This document shows positions 8,157 through 16,254 of a stretch of 62,158 nucleotides of DNA, in pieces. Source of the stretch: Pseudomonadota bacterium (lineage in GTDB: Bacteria; Pseudomonadota; Gammaproteobacteria; Burkholderiales; Burkholderiaceae_C); the NCBI GenBank assembly GCA_031119395.1, contig JAVHYA010000025.1, positions 1 through 62,158 of the forward strand, given 5' to 3'. The notes under the pieces were generated by a model. The model did not search any database. It was not told where the DNA came from and saw only the letters and a list, made by a program, of their open reading frames with translations. The stretch's first letter is position 1; each line of letters starts with the position of its first letter. The position numbers and the translations under genes were made by a program.

Positions 8157-11000
8157 ATGAACAAGAGCTATCGCACGATTTGGAACGACACCCTCGGAGC
8201 CTGGGTAGCCGCTTCAGAAACTGCCAAGGCGCGCGGCAAACCGAGTCGCACATCCGCGACAGCGTCACAAGTTGCAATGACGGGCGGCCTGCTGCTCGCG
8301 TTGGCCGGTGCTGCTGCACCCGCCTGGGCTGATTTTTCCCAGAACGGCGCCGCCGGCGCCTCCTGCTCACGGCAGGGCAGCGGCCCTGGCACGGGCAGTT
8401 GGACCTGCCAGGTGCCCAACGGCAGCGGCGGTTTCGCGACAGTCAGTGGCGTACCTGACGACGGGTCCGGGACCCAGCCCAACTATGTCACCCTGGCCAA
8501 CTGGGTCGCGAGCAACCTTGGCGCCAATGCCATCGCGCTGGGTTCCCAGGGCACCAAGGCCAGCGGGGCCAACGCCATCGCCATCGGCAACAACGCCAAT
8601 GGCGCCGTCCCCAACGCGGTGGCCCTGGGCAGCGATACCAATGTGACCGTCGATGGTGGTGTGGCGCTGGGCAGTGGCTCGCTGGCCAGCGCCGACGCCA
8701 AGGCAGGCGCCAGTCCCTACATCCCCCCGGGTGCGGCCGCCGCTCAGATCAACGACATCAACGCCACCAAGGCCACCACCGGTGCGGTGAGCGTGGGCGG
8801 CAATGGCACCCTCCGCCAGATCACCAATCTGGCGGCCGGTTCGGCCGACAGCGATGCGGTGAACGTCAGCCAACTCAAGGCGGGTGCGGTTCACTACTAC
8901 AGCGTCCAAGACAGCGGATCCCCCCAAGGCAACTATGCCAACAACGGTGCAACGGGCCTGTCTTCGATCGCCGTCGGACCCAATGCAATTGCCGCGGGAC
9001 AAAGCTCCACGGGTCTCGGCACCTACGCAGCGGCCTACGGCGATTCGAGTATTGCGGTCGGGCAAGCGACGGCATCCGCAGCCGGGGCAGTGTCCATCGG
9101 CTTGAATTCCGCAGCCTCCATACAGAACAGCGTCTCGCTGGGGCACGACGCGGGCCTCAACGCAACAGCTGCCAGCGGCGATCGGCCTGCGGTCTACATC
9201 GGCAACGGAGCGGGGATGAGTGCCACGGGAGGTGGCAACATCGGCATCGGTCTGAACGCCTTGCAAGGCGCCGGCGGTACGGACAACGTCGGCATCGGTT
9301 TTCGGGCGGGCTGGAATTCAATCGGGGCCAACAATGTTGCGGTTGGCATTGGCGCAGGCCAGGGGGTGAATGCTGACAGCACCGTGAGCATCGGTGCCGG
9401 CGCCGTCGGGTCCAAGATCAATGCCATCGCCGTCGGCACCGGCGCCCAGGCCAACGGTTCCAGCAGCATCAGCATCGGCACGGGCAACGTGGTCAGCGGC
9501 AACCGCTCGGGCGCCATCGGCGACCCGACCTTCATCAATGCCGACGACAGTTACGCGATCGGCAACAACAACACCATCAACGCCAGCGCCAAGCAAAGCT
9601 TCGTGCTGGGCAACGGCGTGACAGTGAACAACGCCAACAACGTCGTGCTGGGCAACGCGAGTGCAGACAAGGCGGCGGCGAAGGTGACCAGCGCGTCGAT
9701 CCCCAGCGTCATCGCCACGCTGAACCCCGACGGCACCACGTCCTATTCGGCGGGTCCGCTGTTGACCTACGGCGGCTTCGCCGGCACGGCCTCGGGGGTG
9801 GTGAGCGTCGGCGCAGTGGGGGCAGAACGGCAGATCGTCAACGTCGCACCCGGTGCCATCACGGCCACCAGCACCGATGCCATCAACGGCAGCCAGCTGT
9901 ACTCGGTGGCCAGCCAGGTCAATGCGATCGGCGGCCAGATCGTGAACATCGTCAACAACGCCAACACGCACTTCTACAGCGTCAACGGCGGCACGAGCGC
10001 AGACGGCAACTACCTGAACAACGGCGCCACGGCCCAGGGCGCCATCGCCTCGGGCATCAACGCCTCGGCCAGCGCCACCAACTCGGTGGCCATGGGCACC
10101 AACGCCTCGGCCACCACCGCCAACAGCGCTGCCTTGGGTGCCAACAGCACCACCGGTGCGACGACCTCCACCACGGGCACCACCATCCGCGGCACCACCT
10201 ACACCTTCGCCGGCGGCACGTCCACCGGGGTGGTCAGCGTGGGCTCGGTGGGTGGCGAGCGCCAAGTCACGAACGTGGCGGCCGGGCAGCTCAATGCGAA
10301 CAGCACCGATGCCGTCAACGGCAGCCAGCTGTACGCCACCAACACCGCCATCAACAACCTGTCCATCCAGGTGGGCGCGGGCATCAACGTGACGACCGCG
10401 CAGACGGGCACGGGCATCGCCATCGGCACCAGTGTGGCCAACGTGGGGCCCGGCGGCACGGCCACCTACACGGCGGGCGACAACATGGTCCTGACGCAAA
10501 ACGGCACGAACACGACCTTCGCGGTGAGAAGCAACCCAAGCTTCACCACCGTGACGGTGGGCAACACCACGATCAACGACAACGGGGTGAGGATCACCAA
10601 CGGCCCGAGCATGACCATCAACGGCATCAACGCGGGCGGGCAGACGATCACCAACGTCGCGCCGGGCGTCAACGGCACCGATGCGGTCAATGTGAACCAG
10701 CTCAACGGCATGGCCGCCGCGAACAACGCACGCCTCAACGCGTTGGGCGACAAGATCAACAGCGTGGGCACGAAGGCCTATGCCGGCGTGGCCTCGGCCA
10801 TGGCCGTGCAGGCACCGGCGCTGTCGGTGCCGGGCAAGACGACGATGCGCATCGGCTATGGCTACTACCAGGGCGAGTCGGCAATGGGCGTGAGCTTCCG
10901 CCGCACCTCGGAGAACAACGCGTGGAGCCTGACCGGCGGGGCATCCGCCAGCCGTGGCGGCGTGGCGGCCACGGTGGGCGCCGAATGGGTCTTCAACTGA
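8157..11000 (+). CDS. Trimeric autotransporter adhesin (YadA/Hia type)
   Basis: Type Vc secreted surface adhesin, 947 aa. The N-terminus MNKSYRTIWNDTLGAWVAAS is an extended signal peptide region, followed by a hydrophobic core ending APAWA. The passenger has YadA-like head repeats (AIGNNA, SIAVG, NSVAMGTNASA), HYYSV/HFYSV motifs, and four neck motifs of the DAVN-x-SQL type at about residues 233, 571, 716 and 840. Residues about 870-947 form the four-strand YadA anchor (SAMAVQAP to VGAEWVFN). The repeats at 9780-9905 and 10225-10340 are similar at DNA level, so length may vary by recombination. First gene of a four-gene operon. The ATG at 8157 is fixed by the signal region; no clear ribosome site is visible. 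Confidence 0.96.
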   Translation: MNKSYRTIWNDTLGAWVAASETAKARGKPSRTSATASQVAMTGGLLLALAGAAAPAWADFSQNGAAGASCSRQGSGPGTGSWTCQVPNGSGGFATVSGVPDDGSGTQPNYVTLANWVASNLGANAIALGSQGTKASGANAIAIGNNANGAVPNAVALGSDTNVTVDGGVALGSGSLASADAKAGASPYIPPGAAAAQINDINATKATTGAVSVGGNGTLRQITNLAAGSADSDAVNVSQLKAGAVHYYSVQDSGSPQGNYANNGATGLSSIAVGPNAIAAGQSSTGLGTYAAAYGDSSIAVGQATASAAGAVSIGLNSAASIQNSVSLGHDAGLNATAASGDRPAVYIGNGAGMSATGGGNIGIGLNALQGAGGTDNVGIGFRAGWNSIGANNVAVGIGAGQGVNADSTVSIGAGAVGSKINAIAVGTGAQANGSSSISIGTGNVVSGNRSGAIGDPTFINADDSYAIGNNNTINASAKQSFVLGNGVTVNNANNVVLGNASADKAAAKVTSASIPSVIATLNPDGTTSYSAGPLLTYGGFAGTASGVVSVGAVGAERQIVNVAPGAITATSTDAINGSQLYSVASQVNAIGGQIVNIVNNANTHFYSVNGGTSADGNYLNNGATAQGAIASGINASASATNSVAMGTNASATTANSAALGANSTTGATTSTTGTTIRGTTYTFAGGTSTGVVSVGSVGGERQVTNVAAGQLNANSTDAVNGSQLYATNTAINNLSIQVGAGINVTTAQTGTGIAIGTSVANVGPGGTATYTAGDNMVLTQNGTNTTFAVRSNPSFTTVTVGNTTINDNGVRITNGPSMTINGINAGGQTITNVAPGVNGTDAVNVNQLNGMAAANNARLNALGDKINSVGTKAYAGVASAMAVQAPALSVPGKTTMRIGYGYYQGESAMGVSFRRTSENNAWSLTGGASASRGGVAATVGAEWVFN

Positions 11001-11019
11001 ATCCGGCAGGGAGCATCGC

Positions 11020-11901
11020 ATGAACAAGCATTTCGAACGGGGCGCGCGGGCAGGCATCGCCATCGCAGCACTCGCGGCACTCGCCGTCCTCGGCGGCTGT
11101 GCGTCGCCGGGGCAACCCATCACGCCGGAGGCGCAGGCGCGCGCCGTGGCCGCACGACCGGCGGCACCCACCGCCGAAGAGTGGCCCGATCCAGGCGCCG
11201 CCAAGTGGAAGCAGGGGACCTTCCCCAACCTCGACAACGTGCGCAAGATGGCGCCGGGCATGGGCAAGGACCAGGTGCGCGAACTGCTGGGCTGGCCACA
11301 TTTCAGCGAAGGCCTGTGGGGGGTGAAGGAGTGGAACTACATCTTCCATTTGCGCACCACCGGCAGCGAGTACAAGACCTGTCAGTACATGGTCCGCTAC
11401 GACGACACCCCGCTGGTGATCGGCGCATGGTGGAAGACGGTGGAGTGCTCGGCGCTGGCCAATCCGCCGGCCATCACGCCGATCATCCCCGCACAAACGA
11501 CGCTCATGCCGCCGCAGAAGGTGTCGCTCAGCGCCGATGGCCTGTTCCGCTTCGACGGCTCGAGGCCGGATGACCTGCTGCCCGAAGGACGTGAGCGCAT
11601 TGCGCGACTGGCATCGGAGATTCGGGCCAACTTCAAGGTGCTGCACTACATCACCGTGACGGGCCACACCGACCGCCTGGGCACCGACGCGTACAACCAG
11701 ACGCTCTCGCAAGCGCGCGCCGACACCGTGCGCGGCCTGCTGCTGGATTCGGGCCTGGACCGCGCGAAGGTGCGCGCTGTCGGCATGGGCAAGCGGCAGC
11801 CGCTGGTGACCGACTGCGAAGGCACGCGCGCCACGCCCGAGTTGGTCAAGTGCCTGCAGCCGAATCGCCGGGTGGAGATCGAGGTGGTCGGCGGCAATTG
11901 A
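11020..11901 (+). CDS. OmpA-family outer-membrane lipoprotein with BamE-like domain
   Basis: 293 aa. Signal peptide with lipobox LGGC (Cys near residue 27), then a SmpA/BamE-like segment (about 65-115, VRKMAPGMGKDQVRELLGWP) and a C-terminal OmpA peptidoglycan-binding domain (about 175-290, VTGHTDRLGTDAYNQTLS then PNRRVEIEV). Starts 19 nt after the adhesin stop with a GGCAGGGA site. Known families: BamE helps outer-membrane beta-barrel assembly and OmpA domains tether to peptidoglycan. Inference: it helps assemble or anchor the trimeric adhesin made just before it. Similar adhesin-OmpA pairs occur in Burkholderia. Confidence 0.9.
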   Translation: MNKHFERGARAGIAIAALAALAVLGGCASPGQPITPEAQARAVAARPAAPTAEEWPDPGAAKWKQGTFPNLDNVRKMAPGMGKDQVRELLGWPHFSEGLWGVKEWNYIFHLRTTGSEYKTCQYMVRYDDTPLVIGAWWKTVECSALANPPAITPIIPAQTTLMPPQKVSLSADGLFRFDGSRPDDLLPEGRERIARLASEIRANFKVLHYITVTGHTDRLGTDAYNQTLSQARADTVRGLLLDSGLDRAKVRAVGMGKRQPLVTDCEGTRATPELVKCLQPNRRVEIEVVGGN

Positions 11902-11910
11902 GAGGGCACC

Positions 11911-12309
11911 TTGTCGAGTTCGATTTTTGCCCTTGTGGAATCGGATGAGCTGCAGCGTCTGTGCTCGGCCGACGCGATCCAGGCCATCGGCTACGACTGC
12001 GTGCATTTCAAGACCCCGCGCGACTTGAGCCGTGCGCTCGAGCGCGGGGCCGGCTTCGACGCGGCGGGGATCGCCCTGCACCCGCGCACGCCGGACGAGC
12101 GGCGGGAGGTGCTGGACATCTGCCGCCAGGTCGCACGGGATGCCGAGCGCCCCGTGCTGTTCATGGCGCACGCCACCGAACTGGAAGTCCTCAAGCCATC
12201 GCTCAGGGAGTTCCTGGCACAGCCCGGCACCGACTTCATCTGCACCCCGATGCAGGATGAGGAACTGCGCTTGCGGCTCGATCTGCTGGCGCGCAAGAAA
12301 AGAGACTGA
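11911..12309 (+). CDS. Degenerate stand-alone receiver-like protein
   Basis: 132 aa with a TTG start at 11911, nine nt after the lipoprotein stop; no ATG gives the full fold. The pattern of strands and helices follows a CheY-like receiver: an acidic residue at ALVESDE, a third-strand region FDAAGIALHP, a fourth strand VLFMAHAT, and GTDFICTPMQDEELRLRLDLL, which matches the usual GADDYIxKPF...EL end. The phospho-acceptor Asp (third strand) and the conserved Lys (here Thr in ICTP) are both missing, so ordinary phosphorylation is not expected. Likely a pseudo-receiver that binds another component of the adhesin module. Family assignment is by eye. Confidence 0.7.
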   Translation: MSSSIFALVESDELQRLCSADAIQAIGYDCVHFKTPRDLSRALERGAGFDAAGIALHPRTPDERREVLDICRQVARDAERPVLFMAHATELEVLKPSLREFLAQPGTDFICTPMQDEELRLRLDLLARKKRD

Positions 12310-12341
12310 ACGGGCCGCCTGAGCGGCCGGAAAGGGAGTTG

Positions 12342-13097
12342 ATGCTGAGAGCCGCGCTTCTGGCGGCGGATCCGGCGCTGTGGTCGGCCGTGTCCGCCAG
12401 CGTCCTGCCCCACCCAGGGTGCCTGATCGACCTGCGCCTGCTGCGCGACACGCTGCCCAGGCGCGGCGCAGCGCTCGACTGCGACCTGCTGGTGGTCGAC
12501 CAGCGGCAGCCCGACCATGACTGGGTCTGGTCGCTGCGCGTGCCGCCGGGCGTGCCGACGCTGGTGATCGTCGACAAAGGCGCCCGGCCATCGGTGCGGC
12601 TGCCGATGTCCGCCCGGCGCGACCTGACCTTCATGCATGCGGACACGCCGTCGCTGTTGAACAAGGTCCGGCGCTTCGTCGGACTGCACCCCGCCCCTGC
12701 CAACTGGCGCACGCGATTCGGCAACTACGTGCTGCAAACGCCGGGCCGGACCGTCGAGATCGCCGGGCAAGGTGCGTTGCGCCTGTCCGATCACAAGTTC
12801 CGCTTCGTCCTGAGCCTGTTCGTGCATCGCCGCGTCCGCCTGCACTGGACGCTCCTGCATCGGCTTGCATGGGGCGAGCAAGGCGAGGCGCGCGCGACGG
12901 CGGTTGCGGCACACGCCGCGTGGGCCCACGAAGTGCTGGAATTCGATGGCCGCCACGGGTACGAACTGGTTTCCGGGGACGCGCACCATGAACTGCGCCG
13001 CCGCAACACCGTGCTGCGTGCCGATGCACCGGAGCCGCTGCCTCCACCCCGCCAGCGACACACCGACTTCGCCGACAGCACACCCGGCGCGCTGTAG
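12342..13097 (+). CDS. Degenerate response regulator with winged-helix-like C-terminus
   Basis: 251 aa from the ATG at 12342 (a TTG sits immediately before it), with GGGAG upstream. The N-terminal half resembles a worn receiver (LLVVDQRQPDHDW on the third strand; no clear acceptor Asp, Thr or Lys set). The C-terminal half resembles an OmpR-type wing: VEIAGQGALRLSDHKFRFVL corresponds to the usual LT-x-KEF-x-LL start, then WTLLHRLAWGE and an ending HGYELVSGD. Last gene of the adhesin operon, next to another receiver-like gene, 32 nt away across a small hairpin (12313-12328). DNA binding is plausible but not demonstrable. Confidence 0.6.
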   Translation: MLRAALLAADPALWSAVSASVLPHPGCLIDLRLLRDTLPRRGAALDCDLLVVDQRQPDHDWVWSLRVPPGVPTLVIVDKGARPSVRLPMSARRDLTFMHADTPSLLNKVRRFVGLHPAPANWRTRFGNYVLQTPGRTVEIAGQGALRLSDHKFRFVLSLFVHRRVRLHWTLLHRLAWGEQGEARATAVAAHAAWAHEVLEFDGRHGYELVSGDAHHELRRRNTVLRADAPEPLPPPRQRHTDFADSTPGAL

Positions 13098-13109
13098 GCC
13101 CGGCCGCCG

Positions 13110-13129
13110 GCCGCCATCACGATGGCGGC
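13110..13129 (+). terminator. Hairpin after the adhesin operon
   Basis: GCCGCCAT-CACG-ATGGCGGC, an eight-bp perfect stem with a four-nt loop, 12 nt after the stop of the last adhesin-operon gene. No T-run follows, so it may stabilise the 3' end or act weakly rather than as a full intrinsic terminator. Confidence 0.5.
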
Positions 13130-13149
13130 TCCCGGACACCCGGGCGATG

Positions 13150-13620
13150 GAAACGCTGGTCGAATCGCCCTGCTGGAACCGCTCGCCGCGGCGAGGCGGA
13201 TCGCCGAATGCATGGACCAGGTCCTGGTCGGGAAAGGCCATGACGTCGACGGCCAGGATGCCGGCGGCGGCGATGGCGTCATGGGCGGACGCGCCTTTGT
13301 GAATGCACACGAGCAGCGTGGGCGGATCGGCGGCCCTGCACGCCGGACATGTTGGACTGCTCGACCGTCATGCCGGGGTCCAGGCCGCCCAGGTCGATGC
13401 CCATGCTGCGGCTGATGTGCGCCGCCATGCCGTCGTAGCTCGCCCACCGGTCGATCTCCTCGGACTTGCGCCACGCCTCCTCCATGGTGCTGCCGACCGC
13501 GAACGAGAAGCCCTGGATGAACGTGAGGTCCTCGGCGCGCCGGCCGGCGTTCCGGCCGATGCGGCCTTGGCTCAGGAGGTCGGGCGTCGACAGGCGGCGT
13601 GCGAATCCGCCCGCCCAGGG
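13150..13620 (-). pseudogene. Remnant of FMN-dependent monooxygenase joined to a flavin reductase fragment
   Basis: About 470 bp. Reading the minus strand from the stop at 13621, one frame gives a piece of an NtaA/SnaA/DszA-type FMN monooxygenase (GRNAGRRAEDLTFIQGFSF, then EEIDRWASYDGMAAHISRSM and MGIDLGGLDPG). At about 13330 the similarity changes frame to DPPTLLVCIHKGASAHDAIA followed by AVDVMAF, a typical flavin reductase core. Neither piece has a start or end, so both genes are broken and joined by deletion. Such genes normally form two-component monooxygenases in which the reductase supplies FMNH2. This explains the otherwise geneless stretch 13098-13698. Confidence 0.75.
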
Positions 13621-13640
13621 TTAGCCCCCTCGCCCCGAAT

Positions 13641-13658
13641 TAGTCACGTTCGTTACGA
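13641..13658. promoter_or_regulatory. Imperfect palindromic operator before the E1 alpha/beta operon
   Basis: TAGTCACGTTCGTTACGA matches 15 of 18 positions of the perfect palindrome at 15708-15725 upstream of the MarR gene. It lies 40 bp before the E1 alpha start. The pair suggests one regulator, most simply the MarR protein encoded at 15820-16254, controls both units. Confidence 0.6.
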
Positions 13659-13698
13659 TTTTGCCCGGAACGCACGCTGCACGTGCGCTGGAGACAAG

Positions 13699-14718
13699 AT
13701 GCATTCCGCGCTTTCGGGGCCGCAGGCCCTGGATCTTTACCGCACGATGGTGCGCATTCGCGCCTTCGAGAACGCCGCCGAAGCCGCCAGCCAGGGCGGC
13801 GTCAGCGCCTATGGTCAGCAGGCGGCCGGCACCGCCAAGGTGCGCGGGCCGCTGCACCTGTCCACCGGGCAGGAGGCCGTGCCCGCCGGCGTCTGCGCGC
13901 ACCTGCACCCGGACGACTACCTCACGTCCACGCACCGCGGCCACGGCCACACGCTGGCCAAGGGCGCCGACCTCGGCCGCATGATGGCCGAGCTGTTCGG
14001 CAAGGCCACGGGCTTCAACGGCGGCAAGGGCGGCTCGATGCACATCGCCGACTTTTCGGTCGGCATGCTCGGCGCCAACGGCGTCGTCGCCGCGGGCCTG
14101 CCGATCGCCGTGGGTGCGGCACATGCCCAGAAGCTGCAGAAAAGGGCGGCGATCACCGCCTGCTTCTTCGGCGATGGCGCCATCAACCGCGGGCCCTTTC
14201 TCGAATCGCTGAACTGGGCGCGCGTGTATGCCCTGCCGGTGCTCTTCGTGTGCGAGGACAACCGCTGGAGCGCCACCACCGCCAGCGGCCCGATGACCGC
14301 GGGCGACGGCGCCTCCGCGCGCGCCGGGTCGATGGACATCCCCGCGACGCAGGTCGACGGCAACGACGTCTTCGCCGTGCATGAGGCCGCGCAGCGCCTG
14401 GTGGCCCAGGTGCGCGCCGGCGAAGGCCCACGCCTGCTGCACGCGCTCACCTACCGCGTGAAGGGCCACGTCTCGGTCGACCCGGCGGCCTACCGCGACC
14501 CGGCCGAACTGCAGGCCGCGCTGCAGACCGACCCGATCGCGCGGGCGCGCAACCGCCTGCTGGCCGGCGGCGTGGACGCGGCGGCGCTGGCCGCCGTCGA
14601 GAACGAAGCGCATGCCGAGGTCCACGCCGCGCTGGCCGCCGCCGACGCCGCGCCCTGGCCGCAGGCCGCCGACGCCTTCACCGACGTACAGACCCTCGGC
14701 GAGGGCCAGTGGAAATGA
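13699..14718 (+). CDS. Thiamine-diphosphate dehydrogenase E1 component, alpha subunit
   Basis: 339 aa, of the pyruvate/acetoin/2-oxoacid dehydrogenase E1 alpha family, which decarboxylates a 2-oxo substrate or cleaves acetoin on thiamine diphosphate. Seen: YGQQ and HLSTGQEAVPAGV near the N-terminus, STHRGHGHTLAKG, GKGGSMH, and the thiamine diphosphate/Mg motif GDGAINRG with the later CEDN. Start ATG 13699 places the first helix (QALDLYRTMVRIRAFE) correctly. It overlaps the beta-subunit gene by ATGA. No E2 or E3 gene follows, so partner enzymes must come from elsewhere. Family members with these features are often annotated AcoA-like; the substrate cannot be read from sequence. Confidence 0.9.
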   Translation: MHSALSGPQALDLYRTMVRIRAFENAAEAASQGGVSAYGQQAAGTAKVRGPLHLSTGQEAVPAGVCAHLHPDDYLTSTHRGHGHTLAKGADLGRMMAELFGKATGFNGGKGGSMHIADFSVGMLGANGVVAAGLPIAVGAAHAQKLQKRAAITACFFGDGAINRGPFLESLNWARVYALPVLFVCEDNRWSATTASGPMTAGDGASARAGSMDIPATQVDGNDVFAVHEAAQRLVAQVRAGEGPRLLHALTYRVKGHVSVDPAAYRDPAELQAALQTDPIARARNRLLAGGVDAAALAAVENEAHAEVHAALAAADAAPWPQAADAFTDVQTLGEGQWK

Positions 14719-15674
14719 ACGAACAGACGACATACGCCGACGCCGCCGTGCGCGCGGTCGCGCACGAGATGGACGCCGACCCGCGCGTGGTGGTGCTCGG
14801 CGAGGACGTCGGCCGCGGCGGCATCTTCGGCCAGTACAGGGGCCTGCAGCCGCGCTTCGGCAGCGACCGCATCATCGACACGCCGATCAGCGAGGCGGCG
14901 ATCATGGGCGCGGGCGTGGGCATGGCGCTCGCCGGCCTGAAGCCCGTGGTCGAGATGCGTGTGGTCGACTTCGCGCTGTGCGGCATGGACGAGCTGGTCA
15001 ACCAGGCCGCGAAGAACCGCTTCATGTTCGGCGGCCAGGGGCGCGTGCCGCTGGTGGCGCGCATGCCGGGCGGCATCTGGGACGCATCGGCCGCGCAGCA
15101 CTCGCAGTCGCTCGAAGCCTGGTTCGCCCACCTGCCGGGCGTGGTGGTGGTGTGCCCGTCCACGCCGCAGGACAACTTCAGCCTGCTGCGTGCGGCCATC
15201 GCCTGCGAGGACCCGGTGGTCTACATCGAGCACAAGGCGCTGTGGGGTACGACCGGGCCGGTGGACGAATCGCTCATCGTGCCGCTCGGGCGCGCGGCGC
15301 GCCTGCGCAGCGGCGATGCGCTCACGATGGTGAGCTGGAGCCGGCAGGTGCAGGTGTGCGCCGCGGCTTGCGAAACGCTGGCCAGCGAGGGCATCGCGGT
15401 CGACCTGATCGACCTGCGCACGCTCTGGCCCTGGGACCGCGAGGCCGTGCTCGACAGCTGCGGCCGCACCGGCCGGCTGCTGGTGGTGCACGAGGCGGTG
15501 CAGGCCGCGGGCTTCGGCGCCGAGGTCGCGGCCACCGCGGCCGAGGCCACGGGCTGCCGCGTCGCGCGCCTTGGCGCGCCGCGCATCCCGGTGGGCTACG
15601 CGCCGGTGCTGGAAGCGCAATCCCGCGTCACGGCCGAGGCGGTCGCTGCAGCGGCGCGCCGGCTCGCGGGCTGA
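14715..15674 (+). CDS. Thiamine-diphosphate dehydrogenase E1 component, beta subunit
   Basis: 319 aa, E1 beta of the AcoB/PdhB family, completing the alpha2beta2 E1. Seen: VVVLGEDVGRGGIFGQYRGL, the TPISEAAIMGAGVGMAL stretch holding the catalytic Glu, RMPGG, HLPGVVVVCPSTPQD, and a transketolase C-terminal domain with VDLIDLRTLWPWD and VVHEAV. The ATG at 14715 lies within the alpha-subunit stop; a GTG at 14709 is in frame but has no advantage. It ends 145 bp before the MarR gene, with the perfect palindrome in between. No lipoyl E2 or E3 is encoded nearby. Confidence 0.91.
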   Translation: MNEQTTYADAAVRAVAHEMDADPRVVVLGEDVGRGGIFGQYRGLQPRFGSDRIIDTPISEAAIMGAGVGMALAGLKPVVEMRVVDFALCGMDELVNQAAKNRFMFGGQGRVPLVARMPGGIWDASAAQHSQSLEAWFAHLPGVVVVCPSTPQDNFSLLRAAIACEDPVVYIEHKALWGTTGPVDESLIVPLGRAARLRSGDALTMVSWSRQVQVCAAACETLASEGIAVDLIDLRTLWPWDREAVLDSCGRTGRLLVVHEAVQAAGFGAEVAATAAEATGCRVARLGAPRIPVGYAPVLEAQSRVTAEAVAAAARRLAG

Positions 15675-15707
15675 GCGGAGCGCGCGAGATCCACCTCAAG
15701 AAGAAGA

Positions 15708-15725
15708 TCGTCACGATCGTGACGA
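15708..15725. promoter_or_regulatory. Perfect 18-bp palindrome upstream of MarR gene
   Basis: TCGTCACGATCGTGACGA is its own reverse complement. It lies 33 bp after the E1 beta stop and 95 bp before the MarR start. A 15/18 copy sits before the E1 alpha gene. Size and symmetry suit a dimeric winged-helix (MarR) regulator; autoregulation plus control of the E1 operon is the simplest reading. Confidence 0.65.
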
Positions 15726-15819
15726 ATTTGGCGCCAGTGCCCGTCTGGCGGGCGCTGGCGGCCGATTGCACTTGGGCGATTTCGCTTTCCTTCGGCGCAC
15801 GGCATGCCCACAATGGCGC

Positions 15820-16254
15820 ATGGACCCGCTCTTCTTCAAGCTCGCACGTGTGGTCAACCTCACGGCCAGGCCGTTCCAGGAATCGATCGGCCGGCAGCAC
15901 CAGCTGACGCTGAACGAATGGCGGGTGCTGTCGCTGCTCGGCGCCGAGCCGGGCCTCACGGCAACGCAGGTCGCCGAGCTGACGGGCCTGGACAAGATGA
16001 GCGCGAGCCGCGCCATCGCGGGCCTGTCGCGCCGGCGCCGGCTGCAGCGCCACGACGACCCGGCCGACCAGCGGCGCAGCCGGCTCTACCTGACGAGCGC
16101 GGGCAGGACGCTGTGCAACACGGTGGGTGCACTGGCCCAGGCGCGCGAGGCGGCGCTGTTCGCCAAGGTCAAGCCGGCCGACCTGAGCCGGCTCGACGGC
16201 ATCCTCGACACCCTGCTGGCCAGCGTGGCCGCCGACGCCCAGGCCGGCGGCTGA
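15820..16254 (+). CDS. MarR-family transcriptional regulator
   Basis: 144 aa. Winged helix-turn-helix: LTLNEWRVLSLL, LTATQVAELTGLDKMSASRA (recognition helix), then the wing RRLQRHDDPADQRRSRLYLT, with dimerising helices at both ends. The start at 15820 gives the normal family length; upstream frame is not family-like. Upstream lies an 18-bp perfect palindrome, repeated imperfectly before the E1 genes, so it probably represses or derepresses both. Its stop lies in a palindrome shared with the convergent aldo/keto reductase stop. Confidence 0.92.
   Translation: MDPLFFKLARVVNLTARPFQESIGRQHQLTLNEWRVLSLLGAEPGLTATQVAELTGLDKMSASRAIAGLSRRRRLQRHDDPADQRRSRLYLTSAGRTLCNTVGALAQAREAALFAKVKPADLSRLDGILDTLLASVAADAQAGG

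Noticed and set aside
9318-11267. Long minus-strand open frame opposite the adhesin gene
   Set aside because: It mirrors repeated Gly/Ala/Asn codons of the adhesin; composition is unnatural and no start signal or motif is seen.
13122-13415. Small plus-strand frame of 97 codons after the adhesin operon
   Set aside because: It begins inside the hairpin, has no ribosome site, and is antisense to the recognisable flavin reductase and monooxygenase remnants.
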